From Candidatus Zhuqueibacterota bacterium (GTDB lineage: Bacteria; Zhuqueibacterota; Zhuqueibacteria; Zhuqueibacterales; Zhuqueibacteraceae), in NCBI GenBank assembly GCA_022616415.1, contig JAKEEU010000343.1, forward strand, positions 60,103-124,102: 64,000 nucleotides of DNA. The letters are read 5' to 3'. This document shows, one piece after another, positions 43,312 through 51,014 of this stretch. Under the pieces are notes generated by a model. It worked only from the letters and a program-made list of their open reading frames with translations, made no database searches and was not told where the DNA came from. The translations under genes and the position numbers were made by a program. Within the stretch, counting starts at the first letter, position 1, and every line of letters begins with the position of its first letter.

Positions 43312-43483
43312 TCCAGGCTTCGACGTTAGGTAAACGAACAACGCGCTTGAGCATGCCTCACGGTAAAAAATTCGGTCACAACCAATGAGTTTTAGTTTTC
43401 TGTTGACGCCGGTTAAATGCTCAAGAGTCCGTTGCTCAAAGTTTCATTTACGCTTTGCGTTTTACGTTTCACGCTTTACACCT

Positions 43484-44572
43484 TCAAGGTTTTTCTTCCG
43501 GCGGTTTTTCTGCCGGTGGTTTTTCTTCTGTCGGTGTTTCCTCCGGCGGCTTCTCATCTTCGGGCTTCTTCTCGTCGAGCGAATCCTGCATGGTTTTCAA
43601 TTTCTCTTCGGCGCTTTCCCGCTCGAGACGAATGCGATCAAGCTCTTCCATGGCGCGCTTGTCTTCACGCAGGCGGGCGGCCGCGCTCGGGCGGCGCTCC
43701 GCTCCATGCCAGAAGACCTGATAATTCAAGCCGAGAATCACTTTCCAATCCGCATAATTTTTTTGGAAATCCGTATTCATAGGCTGCGCCGCGGGCTTGT
43801 GCAATCCCCAATCTCCCGCCAAATCGATAATGACGTTCCACGGACCGAGCACCTTGATCCCTTGTGATATCCGCGTCGAGTTTTCCGCGCGGCTCACCGC
43901 CGGGTTGTCGACAAAAATCTCGCCGGTGTATTCGGTATAAAAAACGATGGAACGAATCGGGAATTTCAAGCCGAAGCCCAAAAGATACTGATCTTCTGCA
44001 TTGGCAAAAAGTTGATCGCCGACGTGATGATCCATGTACCCGAAATTAAAATAAAGCTTCAGCGGCGCCAATGGAAAAGTATCGGTCATATCCACCGTCA
44101 CGAGGCCGACGACCCCGGCGCCGAGCTTACCGGATGAATAAGGCTCATAGGGGACGTTGTGTTGCTTGGCGATGGGCAAGTTCACAAACGCGCTGAGTCC
44201 GGTAGAGAAGCCGCCAAAAGCGAGAGGCGTGGTGTACTTCAATCCAACTCGCATGTCGCCGGGTGGACCCCAAATATGCTTTTGATCATCCTGATAGAGC
44301 ACCGGGCTCAACGTCAGTTCCGTCCGCTTGGAAAGGCCCATGGTGAAGCCGAGCGAAAACGTGTGATCTTTGCCGAAGCGGCCGACCTCTTTGGAAGGTT
44401 CAAGAAAGGTTTGGAAATAAGAATTGACGAACAACTGGCCGCGCCCGATCGGTTCGGCGGTATAAACCCGCATCAAACCGCGGCCACCCTGAATGGTGGT
44501 TTGGCCGAAGCACGGCAGACAAAAAACAAGAGCGAAACCCAAAAACGTCAAGAGTCGAGATGTGCGATCCAC
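43484..44572 (-). CDS. Outer-membrane beta-barrel-like protein with Pro/Glu/Lys-rich tail
   Basis: A 362-residue protein from GTG 44572. Signal peptide 1-23 (LLTFLGFALVFCLPCFGQ). Residues 25-300 alternate polar and apolar residues with aromatic girdles and Gly-rich turns (RGLMRVYTAEPIGRGQLFVNSYFQTF, DMRVGLKYTTPLAFGGFSTGLSAF), as in an outer-membrane beta-barrel. The C-terminal 60 residues are a helical segment then a repeat-like tail (EEKPPAEKPPEEKP). First gene of the twelve-gene motor cluster; the barrel plus periplasmic tail could receive force from the TonB-like proteins (inference). Confidence 0.8.
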   Translation of the reverse strand: MDRTSRLLTFLGFALVFCLPCFGQTTIQGGRGLMRVYTAEPIGRGQLFVNSYFQTFLEPSKEVGRFGKDHTFSLGFTMGLSKRTELTLSPVLYQDDQKHIWGPPGDMRVGLKYTTPLAFGGFSTGLSAFVNLPIAKQHNVPYEPYSSGKLGAGVVGLVTVDMTDTFPLAPLKLYFNFGYMDHHVGDQLFANAEDQYLLGFGLKFPIRSIVFYTEYTGEIFVDNPAVSRAENSTRISQGIKVLGPWNVIIDLAGDWGLHKPAAQPMNTDFQKNYADWKVILGLNYQVFWHGAERRPSAAARLREDKRAMEELDRIRLERESAEEKLKTMQDSLDEKKPEDEKPPEETPTEEKPPAEKPPEEKP

Positions 44573-44920
44573 GATGCAGTCCCATGATGTTTATGCAAAG
44601 ACTCAACAACAGTATTTTAGCAACAGAATATACCAGCAAACCCTGGCTTTTGCGAGTTTTATTTTTCGGAATTTGATGTGGGAAGAGCAAATGCAACCAA
44701 TCTGAAAGTTTTCTCACACCGCTCGTTGACATGTATAACGAATATAACCTACACAAGATTTATGCCAGCACCCTTAAAATTTTCGGAAAGGAATGACGAA
44801 AAGAAGGTAACGAGGCAAAAGCTTATTAAAGCTGGAGGTAGCGCGGACCGGCAATCTTCGCGTGCGGAACAACAAAAAAGATGCTTTGACTCAGGCTGAA
44901 ACATGCCGCAGGAGCAAATT
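44573..44920. other. Upstream region of the motor cluster
   Basis: Holds the likely promoter of the motor cluster (see 44611-44639) and the 3' side of the PAP2 gene. No gene or strong hairpin seen. Confidence 0.5.
44611..44639 (-). promoter_or_regulatory. Candidate promoter of the motor cluster
   Basis: On the minus strand TTGCTG (44639-44634) and AATACT (44616-44611) are 17 bp apart, with the -10 box 38 bp before the GTG start. Both boxes match the consensus only in part. Confidence 0.3.
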
Positions 44921-45991
44921 TCATTTACGTAAGCCCGCGAACGTCGGCGGATCATCGGAGACCGCCACGACCGGATAAGATCCCAGATTTCGCATCTCTA
45001 TTTTTTCATTTGACATGCTTCGTTTTCGCCAAACCCATTCTATAAGCCCGGCAACGACGGCGCCGCCGGCAGCGTCAAGCACGTAATGATATTGCAAGAT
45101 AAACACCGAGAAGGTAAGCGCGACAACGACTGGAACGAAAATGAAGAAAATGTAACGGTCACTTTGCCGCAAAGCCACCACGGCAACCCAAGCCACGGCG
45201 ACGTGCGAGCTGGGAAATGCAGCGCCAACTACGGAAACGTAATTTTGCGCTTGCGAAATCAGATCGAAAAAGAAGCCGCCGGCAAGCTGCAACTGGCCGT
45301 TTAAATCAAGTGCATGGCGCGGGCTGCGCGCCGGCAGCAGCATAAAGAGCACGTAGCAGGAGTAAAAAGACAAACAGATGCGGTTCATGAAATCAAGAAA
45401 AGCCGGATTGGCCTGCCCCGAAAGGCCGCTTACCGGCTGCCGTCGTGAGGTTGGTCGATCTCCGCTTTTGGCGCGAACCAAATAGTACCGGAGTACGGCA
45501 AACGCGATGATTGGGTAGTAACTCCAATAGGCAAAGGCCATCAACTCGATCATCCACGCCGGCGTGTGCACTTCGATGAACCGATGCGCCGGCTGCTTGA
45601 ACAGCCACAAATCGAAATCGATCAAATGGCGTTCGATCCAGTAAGGAAAAACCGAATTGGCCAGATAGGTAAACTCGCCGAAAAGGACGAAGGTGAAAAG
45701 AAAAAACGGATACAAATCGCGCACCGGACTCAGCCACTTGTAGACGCGGCGATAGCGAGCGGCTTGGGAAAGCAAAGGCGTGAAATAAATCAGCGCCAGG
45801 ATCGCCAAAATAATGAGTGGATGGCTGATTAAAATGCGTTCGCGAATGGGAATCAGTTTGGCTACGCTCGCAGGAGGAGAGAAAGCTGCCAGGAGCAGCG
45901 TAAGCACAAGGTAGCCGAGAGAGAGACGGTCGTAAAAACGGAGATTGACCCAGAAGTTTCTACTGGATGGTCTTTTATTGTTTAGCGACAT
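44921..45991 (-). CDS. PAP2-superfamily membrane phosphatase/transferase
   Basis: A 356-residue polytopic protein from ATG 45991 (a TTG 8 codons upstream is possible). Six or more hydrophobic helices. PAP2 motifs: AAFPSSHVAVAWV (C2 PSxxH, about residue 285) and YHYVLDAAGGAVV (C3, about 325), with the catalytic histidines present. LLPARSPRHALD matches the inositolphosphotransferase-type subgroup (Aur1/Ipt1-like PAP2_3). It probably acts on a lipid phosphate at the periplasmic face. It precedes the motor cluster in the same direction, 348 bp away. Confidence 0.85.
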   Translation of the reverse strand: MSLNNKRPSSRNFWVNLRFYDRLSLGYLVLTLLLAAFSPPASVAKLIPIRERILISHPLIILAILALIYFTPLLSQAARYRRVYKWLSPVRDLYPFFLFTFVLFGEFTYLANSVFPYWIERHLIDFDLWLFKQPAHRFIEVHTPAWMIELMAFAYWSYYPIIAFAVLRYYLVRAKSGDRPTSRRQPVSGLSGQANPAFLDFMNRICLSFYSCYVLFMLLPARSPRHALDLNGQLQLAGGFFFDLISQAQNYVSVVGAAFPSSHVAVAWVAVVALRQSDRYIFFIFVPVVVALTFSVFILQYHYVLDAAGGAVVAGLIEWVWRKRSMSNEKIEMRNLGSYPVVAVSDDPPTFAGLRK

Positions 45992-46021
45992 GCAAGGTTT
46001 TTCAAGATGCTCCAACGGTCA

Positions 46022-46315
46022 TCATTCAATGGCTTCAACTGCTTGAACGCTCTGATCAGCATGTTTTGCCGGCATGGCAATAGATGCCGGGCTAAGAATG
46101 TGGTGGAGAGTGATTCCATCGTCCAATTCATGCCACCATACTCCATAGCCGTCCGGTTCAATGCTGAAATCTTGCTGCTGTTCAGGTGTGGCATTGACCA
46201 GCCATGCCATCTCCGTGCAGGGGAAAAAAATAATTCGTCCGTCACTTAAAGCGACCGTAAGCATTTTGTTGGCGAAAAAAGCGCCGGTGATGCGAATGTC
46301 AGGAAAAGAATCCAT
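46022..46315 (-). CDS. DUF2442-domain protein
   Basis: A 97-residue protein from ATG 46315. The core ITGAFFANKMLTVALSDGRIIFFP and GYGVWWHELDDGITLHHIL are the DUF2442 signature. DUF2442 proteins usually follow a DUF4160 gene, and the two overlap, as here (start codon inside the DUF4160 3' end). The pair behaves like a toxin-antitoxin-type module in genome context, but the activity is not established. Confidence 0.85.
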   Translation of the reverse strand: MDSFPDIRITGAFFANKMLTVALSDGRIIFFPCTEMAWLVNATPEQQQDFSIEPDGYGVWWHELDDGITLHHILSPASIAMPAKHADQSVQAVEAIE

Positions 46316-46528
46316 GATACCACTCCAAAAGTTCGTCTTGATGTTCACGTACCATTTCAAGTACACGATTTAGTTCTTTATTATTGAAGTTTCTGACCTT
46401 GAAACCGAAAGGTCATGTAGCCATATTTTTGCACGTTTTTCAGCCTTAACCACATGTACGTGTGGAGGCTCGTGCCGATCAGCAGAATAGAATTGGAATT
46501 TGTATCCATCAATGATTTTTGAAGGCAT
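46299..46528 (-). pseudogene. DUF4160 gene with a single-base frameshift
   Basis: Reading from ATG 46528 gives MPSKIIDGYKFQFYSADRHE then PPHVHVVKAEKRAKIWLHDL, the DUF4160 N-terminal half, but the frame ends after 52 codons at 46370. In another frame the missing half continues as KVRNFNNKELNRVLEMVREH and QDELLEWYHGFFS, ending at 46299 and overlapping the DUF2442 start. One additional base near TTTCAAGG (about 46402-46409) would restore about 76 residues. It is therefore a frameshifted gene or a sequencing error. Confidence 0.75.
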
Positions 46529-46586
46529 TTTTAGCTCGGTCAGTTTTCATTAGTTATAATTCTATCATACTCCGTCCAGTCAAAGC

Positions 46587-46817
46587 TCATACAAACTCCA
46601 AACTGCTAATCCCGTCACCAAAGTGTCGATGTATTTGTTTGGGTGCTTTTTGAAGAATCTCCAACAGCGACAAATGTCGCGATAGAAATTCAACGACGGC
46701 ATCAGGGTGACGAAGCGTGTAGCCATATTGCCGGAGAAGCTCTAAAGTTTGTATGTCCGGCTGTTTTTTAAGCGCACTAACAAACTTTTCCTGTACCTCA
46801 ACAGAGCTTGACATCAT
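46587..46817 (-). CDS. Small protein of a widespread, unnamed antitoxin-like family
   Basis: A 76-residue protein starting at MMSSSVEVQEKFV (46817), just after the miaB stop. The pattern VVEFLSRHLSLLEILQKAPKQIHRHFGD-GISSLEFV resembles short proteins ending ...LxxLLxxAxxKIxxxFxxxxLxLEVVxDPE that often neighbour small toxin genes. Here the sequence stops right after LEFV, so the usual C-terminal strand is missing and the gene may be truncated. It lies upstream of the DUF4160/DUF2442 genes in the same direction. Confidence 0.6.
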   Translation of the reverse strand: MMSSSVEVQEKFVSALKKQPDIQTLELLRQYGYTLRHPDAVVEFLSRHLSLLEILQKAPKQIHRHFGDGISSLEFV

Positions 46818-46834
46818 GAGATGGCCTTTGAAGT

Positions 46835-48193
46835 TTAAATTGCACAGCATTCAGCTTCAACCGCCGTCACTGGCAAGCGCCGCCAGCCCTGACGTTCCAC
46901 CGTTCCCCGCAGCGTATTCGTCCCTGCTGCATTGATTCGCACCTGCACAAAATCGCCTGGTTTCACCGCATCATCCCAAAACACCACGCCTTTATTTTGA
47001 TCCGTGCGGCCGAGCCATTCATGGGGATTCTTTTTACTCGGCTCCTCCACGAGCACCTCGAAGATTTTACCGATTTCCGCAGCATTGTGCTGCTTGGAAA
47101 TCTCTCGCTGCAAATCGATGAGCCGCGTCAAGCGTTGCAGCTTAACTTCGTCCGGCACATCGTCTTTGAATTTGCGTTCCGCTATTGTATGTTTACGCTC
47201 GCTGTATTTAAAAGTAAAAGCGGAATCAAATTCGACGCGGCGCATCACCTCCAGCGTCTCCTCGAAATCTTCATCGGTCTCGCCGCAAAAGCCACAGATC
47301 ACGTCCGTGGTCAAAGAGATTTCCGGCACGATGGCGCGGATTTCGGCAACGAGATCGAGGAATTCCTGCTTCGTATAAGTCCGATTCATGCGCTCGAGCA
47401 CGCTGTCGCTGCCGGCTTGCAGCGGCAGATGAATGTGCTTGCACAGCTTGGGGTTGGCGGCCATCGTGTGCAGCAGCTTGCGCGGAAAATCTTTCGGATG
47501 CGGCGAGGTGAAACGCACGCGCCGAATGCCATCCACCTCCGCAGCCATTTGCATGAGATCGGCAAAATCGTGCTGCTCGAAACGATAGGAATTGACGTTT
47601 TGCCCCAGCAGCGTCACTTGCTTGAAACCTTCGGCGGCAATGCGATGCACTTCGGCGACGATGTTTTGCGGCTCGCGCGAGCGCTCGCGGCCACGAGTAT
47701 AAGGCACCACGCAGAAGGTGCAGAAATTATCGCAGCCACGCATGATGGCAATCCAGGCATTGACGCCAGGCATACGCTGCGGCGCGATGTCAGAATAAGC
47801 TTCGTATTCCGAGAGCGAAAAATCGAAGCCCTTTTCCCCTGTTCCGCGCACCGAGTTGATGAGCAAAGGCAAGCGCCTGTAGCTATCCGGCCCGGCGACG
47901 ATATCCACAATCGGCGCGTGTTCCGCCAATTCCTGGCGGAGATTTTGCGCCATGCACCCCAAGACGCCGACGACGAGATTTTTCTGGCGCCGCTTGCGGC
48001 CTTTCAGCTCGTCGAGGCGATGATAAATTTTTTCGTGCGCATTCTCGCGAATGGCGCAGGTATTGAGCAGCGCCACCTCGGCGTGGTCGAGATTTTCGAC
48101 GAACGTATGTTGATGGCTGCGCAAGATCGAGCGAATCAGCTCGGAGTCGTACTCATTCATCTGGCAGCCGAAGGTTTCGAGGAAGATTTTCAT
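46835..48193 (-). CDS. miaB: tRNA-2-methylthio-N6-dimethylallyladenosine synthase MiaB
   Basis: A 452-residue radical-SAM methylthiotransferase that adds the 2-methylthio group to i6A37 of tRNAs. N-terminal UPF0004 domain with three cluster cysteines (FGCQMNEYDS, LNTCAIREN, GVLGCMAQ), radical-SAM triad CDNFCTFC (about 155-162) and a C-terminal TRAM domain ending near NAAGTNTLRGTVE. Length is normal. The second methylthiotransferase, mtaB, is encoded 0.7 kb upstream. Confidence 0.96.
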   Translation of the reverse strand: MKIFLETFGCQMNEYDSELIRSILRSHQHTFVENLDHAEVALLNTCAIRENAHEKIYHRLDELKGRKRRQKNLVVGVLGCMAQNLRQELAEHAPIVDIVAGPDSYRRLPLLINSVRGTGEKGFDFSLSEYEAYSDIAPQRMPGVNAWIAIMRGCDNFCTFCVVPYTRGRERSREPQNIVAEVHRIAAEGFKQVTLLGQNVNSYRFEQHDFADLMQMAAEVDGIRRVRFTSPHPKDFPRKLLHTMAANPKLCKHIHLPLQAGSDSVLERMNRTYTKQEFLDLVAEIRAIVPEISLTTDVICGFCGETDEDFEETLEVMRRVEFDSAFTFKYSERKHTIAERKFKDDVPDEVKLQRLTRLIDLQREISKQHNAAEIGKIFEVLVEEPSKKNPHEWLGRTDQNKGVVFWDDAVKPGDFVQVRINAAGTNTLRGTVERQGWRRLPVTAVEAECCAI

Positions 48194-48214
48194 GTGAACA
48201 ATTTGGCTTGCACG

Positions 48215-48415
48215 TTATTGAATGCTTTGAATTAAATTCATTTCTGCCCGTAGCCAGTCATTTACCAAATCCTGAACATCCACTTTCTTCTTTTCCGCCA
48301 CGTCGTTTAGGAATTCGTTGACATCGGGTTCCAAATAAACGGGAAAGATAAAGACGGCGTTGGGATGATAGAACTTGCCGCGTTCAACCTTTGAAAAATC
48401 ATACTGTTTTTTCAT
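48215..48415 (-). CDS. CopG-like antitoxin of the BrnA/BrnT type
   Basis: A 66-residue protein from ATG 48415: MKKQYDFSKVERGKFYHPNA, then VFIFPVYLEPDVNEFLNDVAE and VDVQDLVNDWLRAEMNLI. The FSKxxRGKFYxP start and helical RHH-like end are typical of antitoxins encoded just after BrnT-type toxins. An in-frame TTG at 48505 with AAGGAG upstream would add 30 residues that overlap the toxin remnant, and is not preferred. The toxin partner is decayed. Confidence 0.75.
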   Translation of the reverse strand: MKKQYDFSKVERGKFYHPNAVFIFPVYLEPDVNEFLNDVAEKKKVDVQDLVNDWLRAEMNLIQSIQ

Positions 48416-48480
48416 GGATTCGCTTCTCGATATTGATTTACTTCTGCGCTTACGGCTTTGCGTGCGGAGATGATGCGAAT
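48412..48480 (-). pseudogene. 3' remnant of a BrnT-like toxin gene
   Basis: The last 22 codons before a stop at 48412 read IRIISARKAVSAEVNQYREA plus NP, the typical C-terminus of BrnT toxins (RIISARKAxxxExxxYE). Upstream codons in this frame are shared with an unrelated gene and no BrnT body exists. It overlaps the antitoxin start by 4 bp, as in intact brnTA operons. Confidence 0.65.
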
Positions 48481-48514
48481 TTGGCATATCAAATTTGTAG
48501 CGCAAATCTTCTCC

Positions 48515-48736
48515 TTATAAATTCGTTCCCTGCTCATTTTTGCCGCGTTTAAATTGGCGAAGTCTATCTTGCTGCCAGGAATCATCGTCTTCAGATGACG
48601 CAGGGATTTCGCCCAACTGTTTCGTCTCCTCGGCATCCACGATAACGATTCCAATAAATTCTCCTTCATACGCATAGGCCAGCGCGTCCGGAGGATATTT
48701 TTTTAGCGCTTTGATTAATTTGGCGACGGTTATCAT
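48515..48736 (-). CDS. Small acidic protein, function unknown
   Basis: A 73-residue protein with AAAGGAG 8 bases before its ATG. MITVAKLIKALKKYPPDALAYAYEGEFIGIVIVD looks like a folded helix-strand domain found in short hypothetical proteins that describe a value per item (KALxxYPPDAxVxAYEG); the acidic tail follows. It lies directly upstream of the BrnT remnant, which suggests a deletion joined the two. Confidence 0.65.
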   Translation of the reverse strand: MITVAKLIKALKKYPPDALAYAYEGEFIGIVIVDAEETKQLGEIPASSEDDDSWQQDRLRQFKRGKNEQGTNL

Positions 48737-48801
48737 TTTCTTGCTCCTTTCGGCTCAATTACTACAAGCCAAAATCAACAAGCTTTCAAAAAACAGCTTT
48801 C

Positions 48802-48861
48802 CCAACAGATAGATGAACCCAACTGTTTAAAGCCAATCCGTTGGGTTCATCTATCCGTTGG
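48802..48861. repeat. 62-bp hairpin repeat, copy 2
   Basis: CCAACAGATAGATGAACCC-AAC (48802-48823) pairs with GTTGGGTTCATCTATCCG-TTGG (48840-48861) with one mismatch. Positions align along the whole length with the hairpin at 27895-27958 (shared GAACCC..AC, TAAA, ATCCGT), so the two are one family. This copy follows the mtaB stop by 23 bp. Confidence 0.75.
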
Positions 48862-48883
48862 CAACCCTAAAAGCTCTTGCCTT

Positions 48884-50206
48884 TTAGCGAACTTCTGACT
48901 TGTCAGAGACTAATAGCTCACCGATTCCAGTTTCTTCTGTAATCGAAGCTAATCGAACGCTAACCAAAAAGTTTGCTGATAGCTTTTCGGACGGAATCGC
49001 CACTTTGATATAATTGTCCGAGAAGCCCACCCACTGGCCGCGCTCATTTTGCTCTTCTGTTAATACTCGCAATTGGTGGCCTAAAAAACGGCGATAGAAA
49101 TCATGCTTCTTCTCTTCCGAAAGACGGTGCAAAATTGCACTACGCGCTTTCTTACTTTTAGGCGAAACTTTATCCTTCAATCGCGTTGCAGCCGTACCGC
49201 CGCGTTCGGAAAAAGTAAATACGTGCGCATACGCCAACGGCGAATTTTGCAGCAGATCGCAACTCGCTTGAAAGGCGGCGTCACTCTCGCCTGGAAAGCC
49301 GACCATGATGTCCGTGCCAATCAAAATTTCCGGCGCTCGCTTCGCGGCATGTTCGATGAACTGCAAAAACTCGGCGGTCGTATAGAGTCGCTTCATCGCC
49401 GCCAAAACGCCGTCGTCACCGCTTTGTACCGGAATATGCAAATGCGGGCAGAGCACCTCTGAATCCGCCATCAAATCAATCAACTTTTTCGGAATGGTCG
49501 TCGGCTCGATGCTGCTGATGCGCAGGCGCTTCAATTCCGGAATGGCCAGCAACATTTTGACGACATCAAGAAATGTCTTGTCTTCAAATTGATATGTGCC
49601 GATATTGACGCCGGTAAGCACGATCTCTTTATGGCCAGCCTCGACGAGCTGCAGCGCCTCGCGTTGAATGTCCCAAAATGCGCGAGAGCGAGCGCGGCCA
49701 CGCGCAAAGGGAATCACGCAGAAGCTGCACATGAAATCGCAGCCGTCTTGAATCTTCAAATTAGCCCGCGTTGTTGGCGCCGCCATCGTCTCCATGGCAA
49801 TTGTAAACGGCACTTTGGTCATCTTGTTCCTGATAATCTGCGGCTCCGGCAATTTCACCGGATCATCGATGAAGTCAATGACGCGCAGCTTATCTTGGGT
49901 GCCGACGATGAGATCAACGCCATTGATTTTTCGCAAGGCCCCGGCGCCAATTTGCGCATAACAACCGACGACTGCAACAAACGTTTCGGGGTTCTTGCGC
50001 AACACCTGCCGCACAAGTTGCCGGCACTTCGCATCCGCCTGCTCGGTGACGGTGCAAGAGTTGATGACGCAAACATCCGCCGCCTGGCCAAATTCAACCA
50101 GCTCGTAGCCTTTTTGCCGGAAGGTGTTGCCAATCAGCGCCGTCTCGGCCTGGTTGAGCCGGCAGCCGAGGGTGTAGAAAGAGGCTTTGAGTTTGGATGG
50201 ATTCAC
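48884..50206 (-). CDS. mtaB: tRNA t6A37 methylthiotransferase MtaB
   Basis: A 440-residue radical-SAM methylthiotransferase (converts t6A37 to ms2t6A37). The N-terminal start FYTLGCRLNQAET is diagnostic of MtaB as opposed to MiaB. Further cluster cysteines are in NSCTVTEQAD and VVGCYAQIG, and the radical-SAM triad is CDFMCSFC (about residues 155-162). The C-terminal TRAM domain is present. Expressed from its own region; a 62-bp hairpin follows the stop. Confidence 0.95.
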   Translation of the reverse strand: MNPSKLKASFYTLGCRLNQAETALIGNTFRQKGYELVEFGQAADVCVINSCTVTEQADAKCRQLVRQVLRKNPETFVAVVGCYAQIGAGALRKINGVDLIVGTQDKLRVIDFIDDPVKLPEPQIIRNKMTKVPFTIAMETMAAPTTRANLKIQDGCDFMCSFCVIPFARGRARSRAFWDIQREALQLVEAGHKEIVLTGVNIGTYQFEDKTFLDVVKMLLAIPELKRLRISSIEPTTIPKKLIDLMADSEVLCPHLHIPVQSGDDGVLAAMKRLYTTAEFLQFIEHAAKRAPEILIGTDIMVGFPGESDAAFQASCDLLQNSPLAYAHVFTFSERGGTAATRLKDKVSPKSKKARSAILHRLSEEKKHDFYRRFLGHQLRVLTEEQNERGQWVGFSDNYIKVAIPSEKLSANFLVSVRLASITEETGIGELLVSDKSEVR

Positions 50207-50280
50207 TTTCTGAAAAATTTATGACACTCTTTACAATTAGCTTGAGTCCATAAGTTTGCAAACGTCATAACCACATGAAA

Positions 50281-50535
50281 TTAACCCGCAATAATAACCA
50301 TATCAGCTTCATCTCCTACCTCGATCGCTACCTTGGCGGCTTGCTGCATTTTCCTATAGCCGATTTTTTTCTGTGATTCCAGCCCTACTTCGATTATTCT
50401 TTCGTTATAAGGACGAACCCAAACGATGCGGTATTCCGGAACCTTCTCGCTTAATTTGCGTCGAAACTTTCTAAAGGTTCTCAACTGCTTATTTGACAAG
50501 TTACCGTTTTGCTTGGATAAAACTGTCGATTTCAT
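50281..50535 (-). CDS. Small partner protein of the HEPN gene, function unknown
   Basis: An 84-residue protein whose start overlaps the HEPN stop by 4 bp. It has a basic N-terminal half (KQLRTFRKFRRKLSEKVPEYRIVWVRPYNERIIEVGLE) and an end QQAAKVAIEVGDEADMVIIAG. No MNT motif (GS-x-DxD) and no RHH or HTH is evident, so it is not one of the common HEPN antitoxins. Tight coupling suggests it acts with the HEPN protein. Confidence 0.65.
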   Translation of the reverse strand: MKSTVLSKQNGNLSNKQLRTFRKFRRKLSEKVPEYRIVWVRPYNERIIEVGLESQKKIGYRKMQQAAKVAIEVGDEADMVIIAG

Positions 50536-50954
50536 AAAACACCTCGCTCGATTAGATTCTGCAACAGCATGATTAGCCTATTCGAATCGCGCCACAGTGT
50601 CCGCGAGAGAAAAGTATCAATGTTTTCGTCAATACCATAATCGGCATTACGACGGTTAGTTAGCAAAAGCCAAAAATCATTCCTGAGTTTGCTTAACACG
50701 TTCTTTTCTTTATACCCCAAATCTGCCTTTTGGCAAATATGGGTGCGATACATTTCCTGCGTTTCCTGGTGCGCCCAATTTCCATATTCGCCCCGTGGAG
50801 TAAGTTTAAGCTTGATCAGTACGCCGGTAACCATTTGATACGCTGCATAATAAGCTCGGCTTGCCGCCTCAACGGGTTTGTCATTCTCCAACAGAATCCG
50901 CGAAGCTGCCAATGAGCTTTTGGATTTCTCTTGCCATTGCTCCCACGTCAGCAC
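50532..50954 (-). CDS. HEPN-domain protein
   Basis: A 140-residue helical protein of the HEPN (UPF0332-like) group: KSSLAASRILLENDKPVEAASRAYYAAYQMVTGVLI at the N-terminus and NRRNADYGIDENID near residue 105, the RxxADY variant of the HEPN motif. Many such proteins are RNases or AMPylated antitoxin targets; others lack activity. Translationally coupled to the 84-residue protein at 50281. Confidence 0.8.
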   Translation of the reverse strand: MLTWEQWQEKSKSSLAASRILLENDKPVEAASRAYYAAYQMVTGVLIKLKLTPRGEYGNWAHQETQEMYRTHICQKADLGYKEKNVLSKLRNDFWLLLTNRRNADYGIDENIDTFLSRTLWRDSNRLIMLLQNLIERGVL

Positions 50955-50992
50955 GTTTGATAGCCCTATTTTTGTTTAGAATGCACATTATG

Positions 50993-51014
50993 CCAGACGA
51001 GCCGTCTGGGCTAC
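50993..51014 (-). repeat. Stop-codon-associated palindrome, copy 4
   Basis: On the minus strand GTAGCCCAGACGGCTCG-TCTGG. Its bases 2-4 are the TAG stop codon of the endonuclease IV gene. Confidence 0.75.
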
